DNA of 64,000 nucleotides from Fragum whitleyi (taxonomy: Eukaryota > Mollusca > Bivalvia > Cardiida > Cardiidae), in NCBI GenBank assembly GCA_948146395.1, contig OX411544.1, positions 34,244,457 to 34,308,456 on the forward strand, in the 5' to 3' direction. Numbering within the stretch: position 1 is the stretch's first letter; each line of letters starts with the position of its first letter. Below, piece after piece: positions 10,972 to 20,640 of this stretch. The translations under genes were made by a program, and so were the position numbers. Under the pieces are notes generated by a model. That model was not told where the DNA came from, made no database searches, and saw nothing but the letters and a program-made list of their open reading frames with translations.

Positions 10972-11230
10972 TGTGACCCATCACGCATAAAGGACCATCT
11001 GGGAACTCTGTAAAATAGATATTTAGAAAAGAGATTGGGTCCGGCATGGGTCAACCAGAGGTTGTATTTCAACAATTCTTTTAAGAGAGGGTAGATTGAT
11101 CATACTAGATTCAGAAAATTGGCCAATTGTGAAAAATTTCGACCCTAGTCATTCTGCGCAGTCCGCGCAGTCTAACTAGGGTAAGTCTCTTTGTGCAATA
11201 CCCAGATGGTCCCTTCTTGCATGACAGATT
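10972..11230. mobile_element. MITE with GGACCATCTGGG inverted ends
   Basis: The left end CACGCATAAAGGACCATCTG is inverted at the right end CAGATGGTCCCTTCTTGCAT. An internal hairpin around CCCTAGTCATTCTGCGCAG / CTAACTAGGG lies at about 11150-11180. Non-coding. Confidence 0.65.
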
Positions 11231-11721
11231 ACATGTACTTATAATAAACAAACTTAAGTTATTATAATATATAGGGTATGATACAAAACTTCAAAAAAGA
11301 AAAAAAGAGAAAGATGAAAATAAAGTTGAGTAAATATGAAACTCATTGACACTTAAGAAATTACTAGAAATGTTTTGGACTATGCAATAAAGTTGGACTG
11401 ATAAAGTGGGAAAAAGAATGTCAAGTAAAGAATGTCCATTGTCATTGATTCTAGTGACACTGGATATTTATCAGATAAGACAATATAGAGCTATATCTGG
11501 GAATTGGATTTTATATAGTCTACAATTTCTCGAAACCTCCCTTGTGGATTAGAAATATAAACAGTTTCTTGGCACTAACTTTTAGAACATGCAATGGTAT
11601 TTGCATTTCCATTTGTCAATTCAGGCAAAGTTAGATTTTGATGAGAGACATCATCTCAGCAATGAATTTTGGTATCAGCTGATTCATGAATGTGTTAGAA
11701 TGAAAAAAAAAAAATTAAATG

Positions 11722-11880
11722 GTTGTTCAAGAACTTCTAGAACTAGTTCTTGGACTTCTGGGACTAGAGCTTGAACTTTTAAAACTAGTTCTTGAATCAG
11801 TCGTAGAGCTGGTTGTAGAAGTTTCTTCAACTGCCATTTGATTATCTAGAATATTCAAGAACAAGTTTTAGAACTTTTTC
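11722..11880. repeat. Degenerate palindromic short repeats (GAACTAGTTCTTG)
   Basis: Variants of AGAACTTCTAGAACTAGTTC recur with spacing of about 20-40 bases. Low complexity and non-coding. Confidence 0.6.
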
Positions 11881-11934
11881 ACATAAGGATCTTCTCTGTC
11901 TGTTGTATACAGTCTGGACATCAGTGTGTTACAT

Positions 11935-12330
11935 ATACCATAATTCCTCTTATGACTGTCTGTCTGTCTGTCTGTCCATCTGTCCGTTAGCGAATTTGTG
12001 TCCAGTCCATAACTTTCAAACTATAAGGCCTATGGTCTTGAAACTTCACAGGTGTATAGATCTCATAGCTAGGATGTGCAGAGCGCACCAACCCTAACTC
12101 TACCATTTATAATTTTTGAGTTATTGCCCTTTGATTGATTCAGTTTCAAATTTGTGTCCGTAAAGACAAATAGGAAAACAAAACAAACACTACCATCATA
12201 ATAAATACAATATACTATAGTGTTTGCTAGAAAATACATCCTAAGAATCAATAAAATGTTCAAAACATCACCCATTTATGTCTGAGCTTCGGGGGTATAA
12301 TGCCACGCCCAGCGTAGCTCTTGTTTTTAA
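11935..12330 (+). mobile_element. AGCTC/CTCTTGTT-type repeat, unplaced family
   Basis: A GTCTGTCTGTCTGTCC stretch is followed by AACTATAAGGCCTATGGTCT and GTTATTGCCCTTTGATTGA, and the element ends CCACGCCCAGCGTAGCTCTT then GTTTTT. The 5' end is not clear. The 3' end shares CTCTTGTT with the other elements in the window. Confidence 0.55.
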
Positions 12331-12338
12331 CAAGAAAC

Positions 12339-12569
12339 TGTTGTATAAATGGATGAATGCTTTGTATGAAACAGACTATATACTTTAACTAGCTAGTATA
12401 TAAGCCACCCGCTCTTATTATTTTAGGTCATTCACATATAGTCAATAGATGTAGTTTTAGTTTGTTATATTGTTGATGTACATACATGTTTATAATTCAT
12501 TAGAATATATTCCTGTATACACTATACTTGTGTTGGTACTTTACTACGATATAAACAAAACATACGACA
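12339..12569 (+). repeat. 5' LTR
   Basis: 231 bp beginning TGTTGTATAAATGG and ending CATACGACA. It contains a TATA-like TATATAAG at 12397-12404, the likely promoter of the element. By reading it is identical to the 3' LTR. Confidence 0.95.
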
Positions 12570-12585
12570 TGGTGTCAGAATAAAA
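12570..12585 (+). other. Primer-binding site, probably tRNA-Leu type
   Basis: TGGTGTCAGAAT follows the LTR with no gap. TGGTGTCAG complements the CCA end plus acceptor stem of many eukaryotic leucine tRNAs. The match extends only about 10 bases, so the tRNA identity is inference. Confidence 0.7.
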
Positions 12586-12654
12586 AATTCGTTTTTTGAA
12601 GATTTGACATATTTCTCGCTCTTAGATATATTGTTTCCTACATTGAAAACAAAC

Positions 12655-12945
12655 ATGGATTTAAGTGGAATACCTCCTCCTGTGATGAATTGGAATAGTT
12701 CAAATTTGCCAGAACAGTGGGACAGGTTTCAGACTCACGTCGAGTTAATATTTTCTGGACCGCTAAGTGAGAGGGAGGAAGAGGAGAAAGTGTCATACTT
12801 GCTATTATGGGTTGGAGAAGAAGGCCGCCAGATTTACAAATCATGGACAATTTCCCAAGAAGACTCGAAATTGCTCAGAACGTACTACAATCGTTTTAAG
12901 GACCATGTACAACCTAAACTTAACCCCATTTTTGCAAGATTCTGA
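12655..12945 (+). CDS. gag: gag N-terminal part, ended by an in-frame TGA
   Basis: The frame is open from 12604, but the ATG at 12655 (MDLSGIPPPVMNW) is the better start because it opens directly into capsid-like sequence. The roughly 96 residues resemble the N-terminus of Gypsy Gag capsid proteins, with NLPEQWDRFQTHVEL and YLLLWVGEEGRQIY. The frame stops at TGA 12943-12945, in the middle of the capsid region. The rest of gag-pol continues in the same frame without a shift, so this one codon is the only break. Whether it is a mutation of this copy or is read through cannot be told from one copy. Confidence 0.8.
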   Translation: MDLSGIPPPVMNWNSSNLPEQWDRFQTHVELIFSGPLSEREEEEKVSYLLLWVGEEGRQIYKSWTISQEDSKLLRTYYNRFKDHVQPKLNPIFARF

Positions 12946-12987
12946 TTTTACAATGAAATCCAGGGACATGACACAATAGATGCGTTT

Positions 12988-15900
12988 GTGACTAGGCTAA
13001 GGATTCGAGCCAGGGACTGTAATTTCAGAATCAACGACACTGTTGATATCACAGATGACATGATCCGTGATCGAATAGTATTTGGATGTAACGATCAAAA
13101 AGTACGGGAAAAGCTGATAAACGAGGGTGACAAGCTGACGATGGACAGGGCAATCCATATAGTTCAAAACCACGAATATTGCCAGAAACAGATGAACTTT
13201 ATGACGACTAACGCTCAAGCTAACGTGGACGCTTTGGGTCATCTCAAACAAAACCGATCGGGGGCTAGACCAAAACAACAGAAGAAATCAGGTCCGATGC
13301 AGTGCGATCGATGCGGGTATAACCATGACAATAACTCTGTATGTCCGGCAAAGGGTAAACGATGCAGAAAGTGTAAAAAGATGAACCATTTCCAGAAAAA
13401 ATGTAAAACAAATAAATTTGTGAACAATGTGGCTGAGAATGAGGACAATGAGAATGAAGGGTGTGATAATTTGGAATATAGCGTAAATACGGTAAGCGCT
13501 TCTTCTTCTTTCACAACTTCACCAGACCGTCGTGACTCTTTATATGTGACTCTCCATATTGGTCCGTATTCCTCAAAAATAGATTTCAAAGTTGATACAG
13601 GCAGTAGCGCCAATATTATTCCATTCACAATGTTCAGATCGTTAGGTATAAAAAATCCTTTAGAAAAGCCAGACTGCAAGTTAATCGCGTACTCAGGAGA
13701 CATGTTGAAAACTCAGGGTATGTTGAATCTTGATTGTTCATACCGAGGTTTAAAGGTCAAAACAAGGTTTTACATAGTTGACACTCAAGCACCTCCTTTG
13801 ATAAGCACAAAAACTTCAATTGATCTAGGCTTGATAAAGATTACCTTTGCAATCGAAAATCAATCAATGACGAAAGAGCATGTTATGAAGGAATATGATG
13901 ATTTATTCCAGGGCATAGGGTTACTTCCGGGAAAGTGTCACCTACATTTGAGGGAAAATGTCACTCCGATAGTAAATGCTCCGCGCAGGGTTCCAGAAGC
14001 TTTAAAGCAACGCCTTAAAAATGAATTGGATCAAATGGTCAAAGACAAAATTATCAGAAAAGTGTCAGAGCCGACCGATTGGGTTAATTCAATCGTTGTA
14101 GTAGAAAAACCCAAAACGAACAAGCTTAGAATATGTCTTGATCCGAAGGCATTAAATGCTATCCGCAGACCCCATTTTCAGATGCCGACATTAGATGATA
14201 TTACTTCTCAGTTATCAGGTGCGAAATATTTCAGCATCCTTGACATAAGACACGCGTATTGGAGTGTAGAGCTCGACGAAAAGTCTTCTTTGCTTACTAC
14301 ATTTAACACTCCTTACGGCCGATATTGTCATCTTAGACTACCCTTTGGTATAAATGCTTCGAGTGACATATTTTTGCGAAAGATCACAGAAGTATTTGAA
14401 AATTTGCCAGGTATTCAGGCTATAGTTGATGATATTCTGGTGTATGGTAAAACAAAGGCAGAACATGACCAAAATCTCAAAAATGCGATGATTCGAGCGC
14501 GAGAAAAGGGTGTTCGCTTTAATCCAGAAAAGTGCATCATAGGCGTGGACGAAGTACCATTTTTCGGACACGTGATTAGTAGTTCAGGGCTGAAACCAGA
14601 TCCCAATAAGATAAAGGCCATAACCCAGATCCCCATTCCTACAAACCGTGAGAAGCTTGAGACCTTTCTAGGTATGGTTAATTATCTTGCAAAATTTACA
14701 CCAAATCTAGCTGAGGTCACTGCTCCCCTTAGGATGTTACTCAAGAAGGAATCAGATTTCATATGGGACGATCCCCAGACAAAAGCTTTTAATCAGGTCA
14801 AAGAGATAATCACTAATGCTCCAGTTCTTGGTTATTTCGACTCAGATAAACAGCTTGTACTTGAAACTGATGCAAGCCAGTCAGGAATTGGTTGTTGTAT
14901 TTATCAAAATGACAAACCTTTAGCATATGCATCAAAAAGTTTGACGCAAACAGAATGTATGTATGCTCAGATAGAGAAAGAACTTCTTGCTATCTTGTAT
15001 GGTCTTAAACGCTTTCACCAATATACATATGGTAGAGAAATAATATGTCTATGTGATCACAAACCGATTGAATCGATCATGAAAAAACCGCTTGCCGCTG
15101 CTCCGCCAAGGTTGCAGAGAATGCTTTTACAATTGCAACAGTACAAAATTACTGTTCGTCATGTAAGTGGAAAATCTATTCCGGTAAGTGATTGTCTTTC
15201 GCGTCAATCAGTCAAAGACACGTTTCCGAACATGATCGAAGGTCTAGATTTACATGTGCACTCTGTCAGGAAACATTTGTTCGTTACCGACAGTCGTTTG
15301 CAAAAAGTGCGAGACTGTGTGGAAAATGACACACAAATGCAAACTTTGAAAAAGACTATATTGGAAGGTTGGCCGAACACGCGTTCCGATTGTGACAAAG
15401 AGATACTCGAATTTTGGAACCATCGCGACGAATTATCATTCGAGGACAACATGATATTTCGAGGCCAAACTATTGTAATCCCCAGGTCACTAAGGCAAGA
15501 ATTAATTACTTTGCTCCATATAGGTCATATGGGCGTAACAAAGACACTAGAACGGGCAAAAGATAACTTATTTTGGCCAGGAATGACAAAACAGATAACC
15601 GAATTTGTTTTGAAATGTCCCACATGTCTTACCCATCGTGACTCAAATGCAAATGAGCCGATGATTGCCTCAGAATTTCCAAGTAGGCCTTACGAAAAAC
15701 TAGGTGTTGATCTTTTTCACCTTGATGGAAAAAACTACTTGTTGACTATTGATTATTACAGTAGATTTTTTGAAGTCGATTATTTGCCAGACACAAAATC
15801 CAGCACTGTAATCCAGAAACTAAGAGCTCATATGTCTCGATATGGTATATGTGATACTCTTATATCTGATAATGGACCGCAATTCATAAGTGATGAATTC

Positions 15901-16581
15901 AAACAGTTCTCAAACTCATGGCAATTTACACACATTACTTCATCTCCATATTATCCGAAAGGTAATGGTTTGGCAGAGAAAGGTGTAGGCATTGCAAAGA
16001 AACTCATGAAAAAAGCCGTTGTTGAGAAACAAAGTCCAAACATCTCATTTCTTGAATATAGAAACACTCCCTTGGAATGTGGTTACTCACCAGCACAATT
16101 ATTATTAGGTCGCAGAACTAAGTCTTTCATTCCGATTACAGGTAAATCACTCTTACCCCAACAAGTTGATTTACAAAAAGTTCAAAGGTTAATGTCAAAA
16201 TCAAAAAATAAACAAAAGTCAAATTATGACAAATCAGCCAGAAAACTAAAACCTTTATATGTCAATGACTCAGTTCGCATACAACTAAACAAAATATGGA
16301 AACCAGCAAAAGTCATTAAAAAGTTGAACAATAGATCATATATTGTACAGACAATAGATGGTTTAACATACAGGCGAAATAGAAAACATCTCAATCCGAC
16401 GTTCGAAAATGTAACGGATATAAATCCTTTTAGCACGAACATTCTGCTAGATCAAACTCCCCTTATTGTACCCCAAGAACCTGAGAAATCCCAGAAATAT
16501 GACCCAGGTAACTATGTCACACGGTCAGGGAGAGTTGTGAGAAAAAATCAGCGCTTTACTGGTGATGAATGGCATACTTAG
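12988..16581 (+). CDS. gag-pol: gag (C-terminal part)-pol polyprotein of a Gypsy element
   Basis: This frame is 1197 codons from the first ATG after the TGA; open sequence in the same frame begins at 12946. Domains by residue: remainder of capsid to about 90; two CCHC zinc knuckles at about 106-138 (CDRCGYNHDNNSVC and CRKCKKMNHFQKKC); aspartic protease with VDTGSS at 202-207; reverse transcriptase with LDIRHAYW at about 418, LPFGINASS at about 451 and the active-site motif VDDILVYG at 480; RNase H with ETDASQSGIGC (D628); integrase with the HHCC finger (H844, H847, CPTC near 877-880) and a DD35E core (D908, D961, E997); and a C-terminal GPY/F-like module (WKPAKVIKKL). All catalytic residues expected for protease, RT and integrase are visible. 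The protein resembles the Gypsy polyproteins often annotated in molluscs as K02A2.6-like. There is no chromodomain and no env. The ATG used here is only the first methionine after the break, so natural expression would start upstream. Confidence 0.93.
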   Translation: MTRLRIRARDCNFRINDTVDITDDMIRDRIVFGCNDQKVREKLINEGDKLTMDRAIHIVQNHEYCQKQMNFMTTNAQANVDALGHLKQNRSGARPKQQKKSGPMQCDRCGYNHDNNSVCPAKGKRCRKCKKMNHFQKKCKTNKFVNNVAENEDNENEGCDNLEYSVNTVSASSSFTTSPDRRDSLYVTLHIGPYSSKIDFKVDTGSSANIIPFTMFRSLGIKNPLEKPDCKLIAYSGDMLKTQGMLNLDCSYRGLKVKTRFYIVDTQAPPLISTKTSIDLGLIKITFAIENQSMTKEHVMKEYDDLFQGIGLLPGKCHLHLRENVTPIVNAPRRVPEALKQRLKNELDQMVKDKIIRKVSEPTDWVNSIVVVEKPKTNKLRICLDPKALNAIRRPHFQMPTLDDITSQLSGAKYFSILDIRHAYWSVELDEKSSLLTTFNTPYGRYCHLRLPFGINASSDIFLRKITEVFENLPGIQAIVDDILVYGKTKAEHDQNLKNAMIRAREKGVRFNPEKCIIGVDEVPFFGHVISSSGLKPDPNKIKAITQIPIPTNREKLETFLGMVNYLAKFTPNLAEVTAPLRMLLKKESDFIWDDPQTKAFNQVKEIITNAPVLGYFDSDKQLVLETDASQSGIGCCIYQNDKPLAYASKSLTQTECMYAQIEKELLAILYGLKRFHQYTYGREIICLCDHKPIESIMKKPLAAAPPRLQRMLLQLQQYKITVRHVSGKSIPVSDCLSRQSVKDTFPNMIEGLDLHVHSVRKHLFVTDSRLQKVRDCVENDTQMQTLKKTILEGWPNTRSDCDKEILEFWNHRDELSFEDNMIFRGQTIVIPRSLRQELITLLHIGHMGVTKTLERAKDNLFWPGMTKQITEFVLKCPTCLTHRDSNANEPMIASEFPSRPYEKLGVDLFHLDGKNYLLTIDYYSRFFEVDYLPDTKSSTVIQKLRAHMSRYGICDTLISDNGPQFISDEFKQFSNSWQFTHITSSPYYPKGNGLAEKGVGIAKKLMKKAVVEKQSPNISFLEYRNTPLECGYSPAQLLLGRRTKSFIPITGKSLLPQQVDLQKVQRLMSKSKNKQKSNYDKSARKLKPLYVNDSVRIQLNKIWKPAKVIKKLNNRSYIVQTIDGLTYRRNRKHLNPTFENVTDINPFSTNILLDQTPLIVPQEPEKSQKYDPGNYVTRSGRVVRKNQRFTGDEWHT

Positions 16582-16781
16582 ATTATCTTTTATAGTAAAT
16601 TCCATTGTAATTTGTTTCATGAATGAACATCTTTTCTAGGAAACATGATACTTCAGTTACAGATAACTTACTCATTGACTCAGAATCTGTCGTCTGCAGT
16701 ACTAGGTGTACTCTTATGTTAATGATAACTCTTTATACATTTGAATTGATTATCTAAAAGAGTAATACTTTGATTTCTTTT

Positions 16782-16794
16782 AAAAGAAGGGAGA
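16782..16794 (+). other. Polypurine tract
   Basis: AAAAGAAGGGAGA lies immediately before the 3' LTR, the usual position for the plus-strand primer of an LTR element. Confidence 0.85.
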
Positions 16795-17025
16795 TGTTGT
16801 ATAAATGGATGAATGCTTTGTATGAAACAGACTATATACTTTAACTAGCTAGTATATAAGCCACCCGCTCTTATTATTTTAGGTCATTCACATATAGTCA
16901 ATAGATGTAGTTTTAGTTTGTTATATTGTTGATGTACATACATGTTTATAATTCATTAGAATATATTCCTGTATACACTATACTTGTGTTGGTACTTTAC
17001 TACGATATAAACAAAACATACGACA
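16795..17025 (+). repeat. 3' LTR
   Basis: 231 bp from TGTTGTATAAATGG to CATACGACA, the same sequence as the 5' LTR and offset by 4456 bases. The TATA-like box is at 16853-16860. Confidence 0.95.
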
Positions 17026-17030
17026 GAAAC

Positions 17031-17262
17031 CTACTTCAAATGCCTAAATTTTAGGATTTTTTTGAGACTTCTCCTCTAATTTGATGTGAATTTCCTCTAA
17101 ACAATCATTTATATGATTGTTTAGAGGAAATTCAACTGAAATTAAAGGGACAAGAGCCAGACCTAATTTTTTAATGATTTTTTAAATCAGAAATTGCATA
17201 CTGAGGAAAAGCTTCAGGACCATGTGCTCCCAGGAGCGTTTATCAGGGGGAAAAACTGTACA
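17031..17262. mobile_element. Foldback MITE remnant with a 21-bp perfect palindrome
   Basis: The sequence after the LTR element (CTTCAAATGCCTAAATTTTA) is the reverse complement of the right part of the foldback MITE at 8033-8060. A perfect inverted repeat has 21-base arms at 17088-17108 and 17113-17133 with a 4-base loop. The end near 17240-17262 (GGAGCGTTTATCAGGGGGAA) matches the family's terminal motif. The retrotransposon inserted at the edge of this element. Confidence 0.65.
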
Positions 17263-17339
17263 TTTACAACCATAGCTATTCCTCCTTCAATAAGGGTTGG
17301 TGCTTCAGCCACTGCAATATAACTGAAAGATTGTTGAAA

Positions 17340-17410
17340 GGGGCCTTTTTTACCTGAAATCATCTCCTCACAAACCAGGGGTCCAATTTCAAACAAACCT
17401 TAGCTGAATG
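17340..17410 (+). mobile_element. Left part of an older AGCTC-type element, split by a younger one
   Basis: ATCTCCTCACAAACCAGGGG and TTAGCTGAATGTTCCTTTTT match the body of the subtype at 5376-6057. The sequence resumes after 18702 (TTCAAAAATTGTTTGTTAAA, then GGGGCTTATTTTGACCCTGA up to about 18810). The older copy is therefore interrupted by the element at 17411-18702. Confidence 0.6.
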
Positions 17411-18702
17411 TTCCTTTTTAGCTCACCTGAGCACGAAGTGCTCAAGGTGAGCTATTGTGATCGTAGAATGTCCGTCGTCCGTCGTCAGTCGTGCGTCGTG
17501 CGACGTGCGTCGTGCGTCGTCCGTCGTGCGTCATCCACAATTTCTTTAAACATCTTCTCCTCCTAAACCAGTGGGCCAATCTTGATGAAACTTGGCAGGG
17601 ATGTTCCTTGGGTCAAGCTCTACCAAAGTTGTTCAAATAAATGAAATCCACCCTTAACTTTCCCTTTACCCTTAACAAAAAGGGTGAAAATATGAAAATC
17701 TTTAAAAATCATCTTCTCTGAAACCAGAAGGCAGACAGCTTTCATATTTGGTATGTAGCATCACCTAGTGGACCTCTACCAAGTTTGTACATATCAAGAC
17801 CCTGGGGTCATATTTGGGCTTTGCCCGGGCCCAACCCTTTTTACATAGAATCAAGGAGCGAAAATCTTTAAAAATCTTCTTCTCAGAAACCAGATGGCAG
17901 ACAGCTTTCATATTTGGTATGTAGCATCACCTAGTGGGCCTCTACCAAGTTTGTTCATATCAAGACCCTTGGGTCATATTTGGCTTTGCACAGGTGCATC
18001 CCTTTATCTCTTATGAGCATTAAGGGTAAAAAAATGAAAATCTTCAAAAATCTTCTTCTCTGAAACCAGAAGGCAGACAGCTTTCATATTTGGTATGTAG
18101 CATCATCTAGTAGTCCCCTACCAAGTTTGTTCATATCAAGACCCCAGGATTATATTTGGGCTCCACCCGGGCGCAACCCTTTTTACATAGAATCAAAGAG
18201 CGAAAATCTTTTAAATTCTTCTTTAATCGAAACCAGAGGGCACACTGCTTTCATTTTTGGTATGTAGTATCATCTAGTGGGCCCCTACCAAGTTTGTTCA
18301 TATCAAGACCCTTGGGTCATATTTGGGCTCCACCCGGGCGCATCCATTTCAGCTCATCTGAGCACGAAGGGTGAAAATAGGAAAACCTTCAAAAATCTTT
18401 TTTGAAACCAATAGGCAGGCAGCTTACATATTAAGTATGTAGCACCATATTTACAGACCTTTTCCAAGTTTGTTCTTATCAAGACCCTGGGTTCACATTT
18501 GGGGTCCACCCGGGTGCATCCCTTTTTACATAGAATCAAAGAGCAAAAAGGCATATCTGTCTTGCTCTTTGCTGAAAACATTCCATGGTAGTAATCTTAG
18601 GCAATTATCTTCTTTTTGACATCTACCTATCTAATTAATGTGATGTCCCAGGGGTCAAAGAGACTCAGGTGAGCGATCTAGGACCATCTTGGTCCTCTTG
18701 TT
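17411..18702 (+). mobile_element. AGCTC-type element, family 1, full length (about 1.29 kb)
   Basis: It begins TTTTTTAGCTCACCTGAGCA with the GAGCACGAAGTGCTC hairpin, then a GTCGTGCGTC-rich stretch and TCTTCTCCTCCTAAACCAGT. Five or so internal units of roughly 166-176 bp follow (AAACCAGAAGGCAGACAGCT anchors near 17721, 17887, 18063 and 18230). It ends CAGGTGAGCGATCTAGGACC, the hairpin GGACCATCTTGGTCC and CTCTTGTT. It is very similar to 22126-23372. No protein-coding potential. Confidence 0.88.
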
Positions 18703-19221
18703 ATAATGACAATGTTCAAAAATTGTTTGTTAAATTTTGAACTCCAAATATTCGGTTGAAGAGAGGGGCTTATTTTGACCCTGAAATCTTAAAGCATTAT
18801 CTCCTCATTAACTGATGAGGAAAGAAGGCTTAAATGGGTAATATAAGAAATATCATTTCCTAGTTTACTCTTTCTAATAGAGCCAATGAGTAGAGTGCAG
18901 GAGTATTTGTGAGAGTTAGATGCTCTTAATTGTTTCTTTGTTGGTTCATTTTTGAGACTTAAAATTTTGTTGATTTTGATTCAATTTTAAAAGGTCTTTT
19001 GATGTTGAAATCTCATAAATGTTTTGTAATTTTCCAATCAACTAGTTCTTTAAAGGTTAAGTTCATTAGAAGCAGAATATAATGGTATCCTTACAGGCAA
19101 GAAACAATAATTTATCATGGAGTATGTCCTTCATCTTTGTTGCAAGCTTAACTTTTTGCATTAAAGCTATATTAAACAATAATATATGCTTATCAGAGAA
19201 ATCACAGGAAACATTTTACCG
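18703..19221. other. Right part of the older split element, then plain intron
   Basis: About 18703-18810 continues the older repeat described at 17340-17410. From there to 19221 nothing was recognised. Confidence 0.5.
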
Positions 19222-19535
19222 TATTTCATCTTATTAACACTCCTAGGAGCTATACATAACATTGTCAGTGAGCTTTTATTTAGTATGCATTCTCTGATTT
19301 AAAAAAATCATTAAAATTGATGTCTTATTAGTCCCTTTTACCTTTGATTTAAAATTATTTTCTTCTCAACAATTATATGAATGATTTTTTCGAGGAAATT
19401 CATCTCAAATTAGAGAAGAAGTCACAAAAAGTTTCCTAAAATTCAGGCATTTGAAGTGGGTTTTCTAAGTAAAAAATGTAGGGGTTCTCCTATAAAGATG
19501 GTGCTTTAATTAGAGGAAATATGATAGCTAAAATT
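19222..19535. mobile_element. Foldback MITE (AATAAATGCTCCC family)
   Basis: The left end is TTACCGTATTTCATCTTATT. An inner palindrome (CAACAATTATATGAATGATT) lies at about 19370-19390. The block AAATTCAGGCATTTGAAGTG is shared with the copies at 8033 and 35390. The right end is GTGCTTTAATTAGAGGAAAT. Non-coding. Confidence 0.7.
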
Positions 19536-20045
19536 TTTTAATGCCATGGGGGCTTGTCCACTTGATCTTTTCTTGTGTCAGTGCTTTGGGCATCTAATGA
19601 TGCCTTCATTTGGTATGTTTTTCAAGTACACATTGAGGGGTCTGCGCAAAACAATCTTAAGTGCTTATTATATTTTGTAGGCTTTTACACTTGTTTTCAC
19701 TGACTTAAATTTTAGACAGTTACAGCTCTTTAGTTGAGTGAAGCCTTCTAGAGCCTGTTGAAAGATTCTTTGAAATTTTTAGAAATATGAGTAACTTCCG
19801 AGATTAAAAAAAAATGAAATCTTGTTTTCATTTTATTTAGACAAAAACAAAGAAATATGGACAGAAGTTACTTTAAAGAGACATAATATTTTACACACTA
19901 AGAAGAGTAAAATTTGAAAAAATCAAAAACAAGAATCTGGTAAACAATTTTCTAAGATTAATCTGTCAGACTATCTTGTCTAAAAGTTAAAATTCTTGAG
20001 TCTGAAATGTCTGGAATAAAAGAAAGAGTAATCTTTTTGATCTTT
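19536..20045. other. Intron, nothing recognised
   Basis: AT-rich with no supported feature. Confidence 0.4.
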
Positions 20046-20440
20046 CTTAACCCTTCTCCAGCTATTCATGGTATGTTCCGGCTAAACTCAAAGCTCTGGC
20101 AGACAGTGTTGACTAAGATTAGTCTGCAGATTTGTAGTCTGATCTTAGCCTTTTCTGCCTGATTTATCATGAATTAATGCGAGAAAAGACTTGAGCAAGA
20201 GTGTCTGAAATGACTCAAATCTTTGCAATGTGATAAGATTGTTTAAATTTTGCTTAAAACTAATTGCTATTTCAACAGCGATTTAATTTTTTTAATCTGT
20301 TTGACTTTTCTTCCCACAAAAATCCATCAGAAAGCAGCCAGAGCAGGCTAAGATCAGACTGCATGTCTGTGCAGGTTGATCTTATTCTGTTCTATTTGAA
20401 GCTTGAATATGCTGTGAACTGCAAAAGAAAAGGGTTAAAC
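20046..20440. mobile_element. MITE with TTAACCCTT ends, divergent
   Basis: It starts CTTAACCCTTCTCCAGCTAT and ends AAGGGTTAAAC. The inner blocks GTCTGATCTTAGCC and GGCTAAGATCAGACTGCATG are inverted relative to each other. The termini resemble the TTAA-CCCTT elements at 37243 and 56943. Confidence 0.55.
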
Positions 20441-20640
20441 TGTATAGGTGTATTTTAAAAAATGCATGAGCCCTGACGTAGACGCCGAGTCCATTGCCAT
20501 GGGTAAATCAGGTATATTTAATAGGATCCAATAGGATTGGAACCTCGTCATTTCTCCTAAATTATGAAAGTATGTGTATGAGTAAACTATTCGATTTAGG
20601 ACAATTAATAAATATGGTTTGCAAGGTAAATTGTAACGTT

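Larger units (their letters stand above)
12334..17030 (+). mobile_element. Ty3/Gypsy LTR retrotransposon with 5-bp target duplication
   Basis: A complete insertion: 231-bp LTRs (12339-12569 and 16795-17025) beginning TG and ending CA, with the target duplication GAAAC at 12334-12338 and 17026-17030. A primer-binding site directly follows the 5' LTR, and a purine tract precedes the 3' LTR. The internal part is one reading frame for gag, protease, reverse transcriptase, RNase H and integrase, in Ty3/Gypsy order, interrupted by one TGA. No envelope gene or chromodomain is seen. The LTRs appear identical base for base, so the insertion is recent. It landed beside or within a foldback MITE in NCX intron 1, in the sense orientation of the host gene. 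Confidence 0.95.

Noticed and set aside
12943..12945. Selenocysteine reading of the gag TGA
   Set aside because: No SECIS-like structure was recognised and Gag proteins are not selenoproteins; a nonsense change is simpler.
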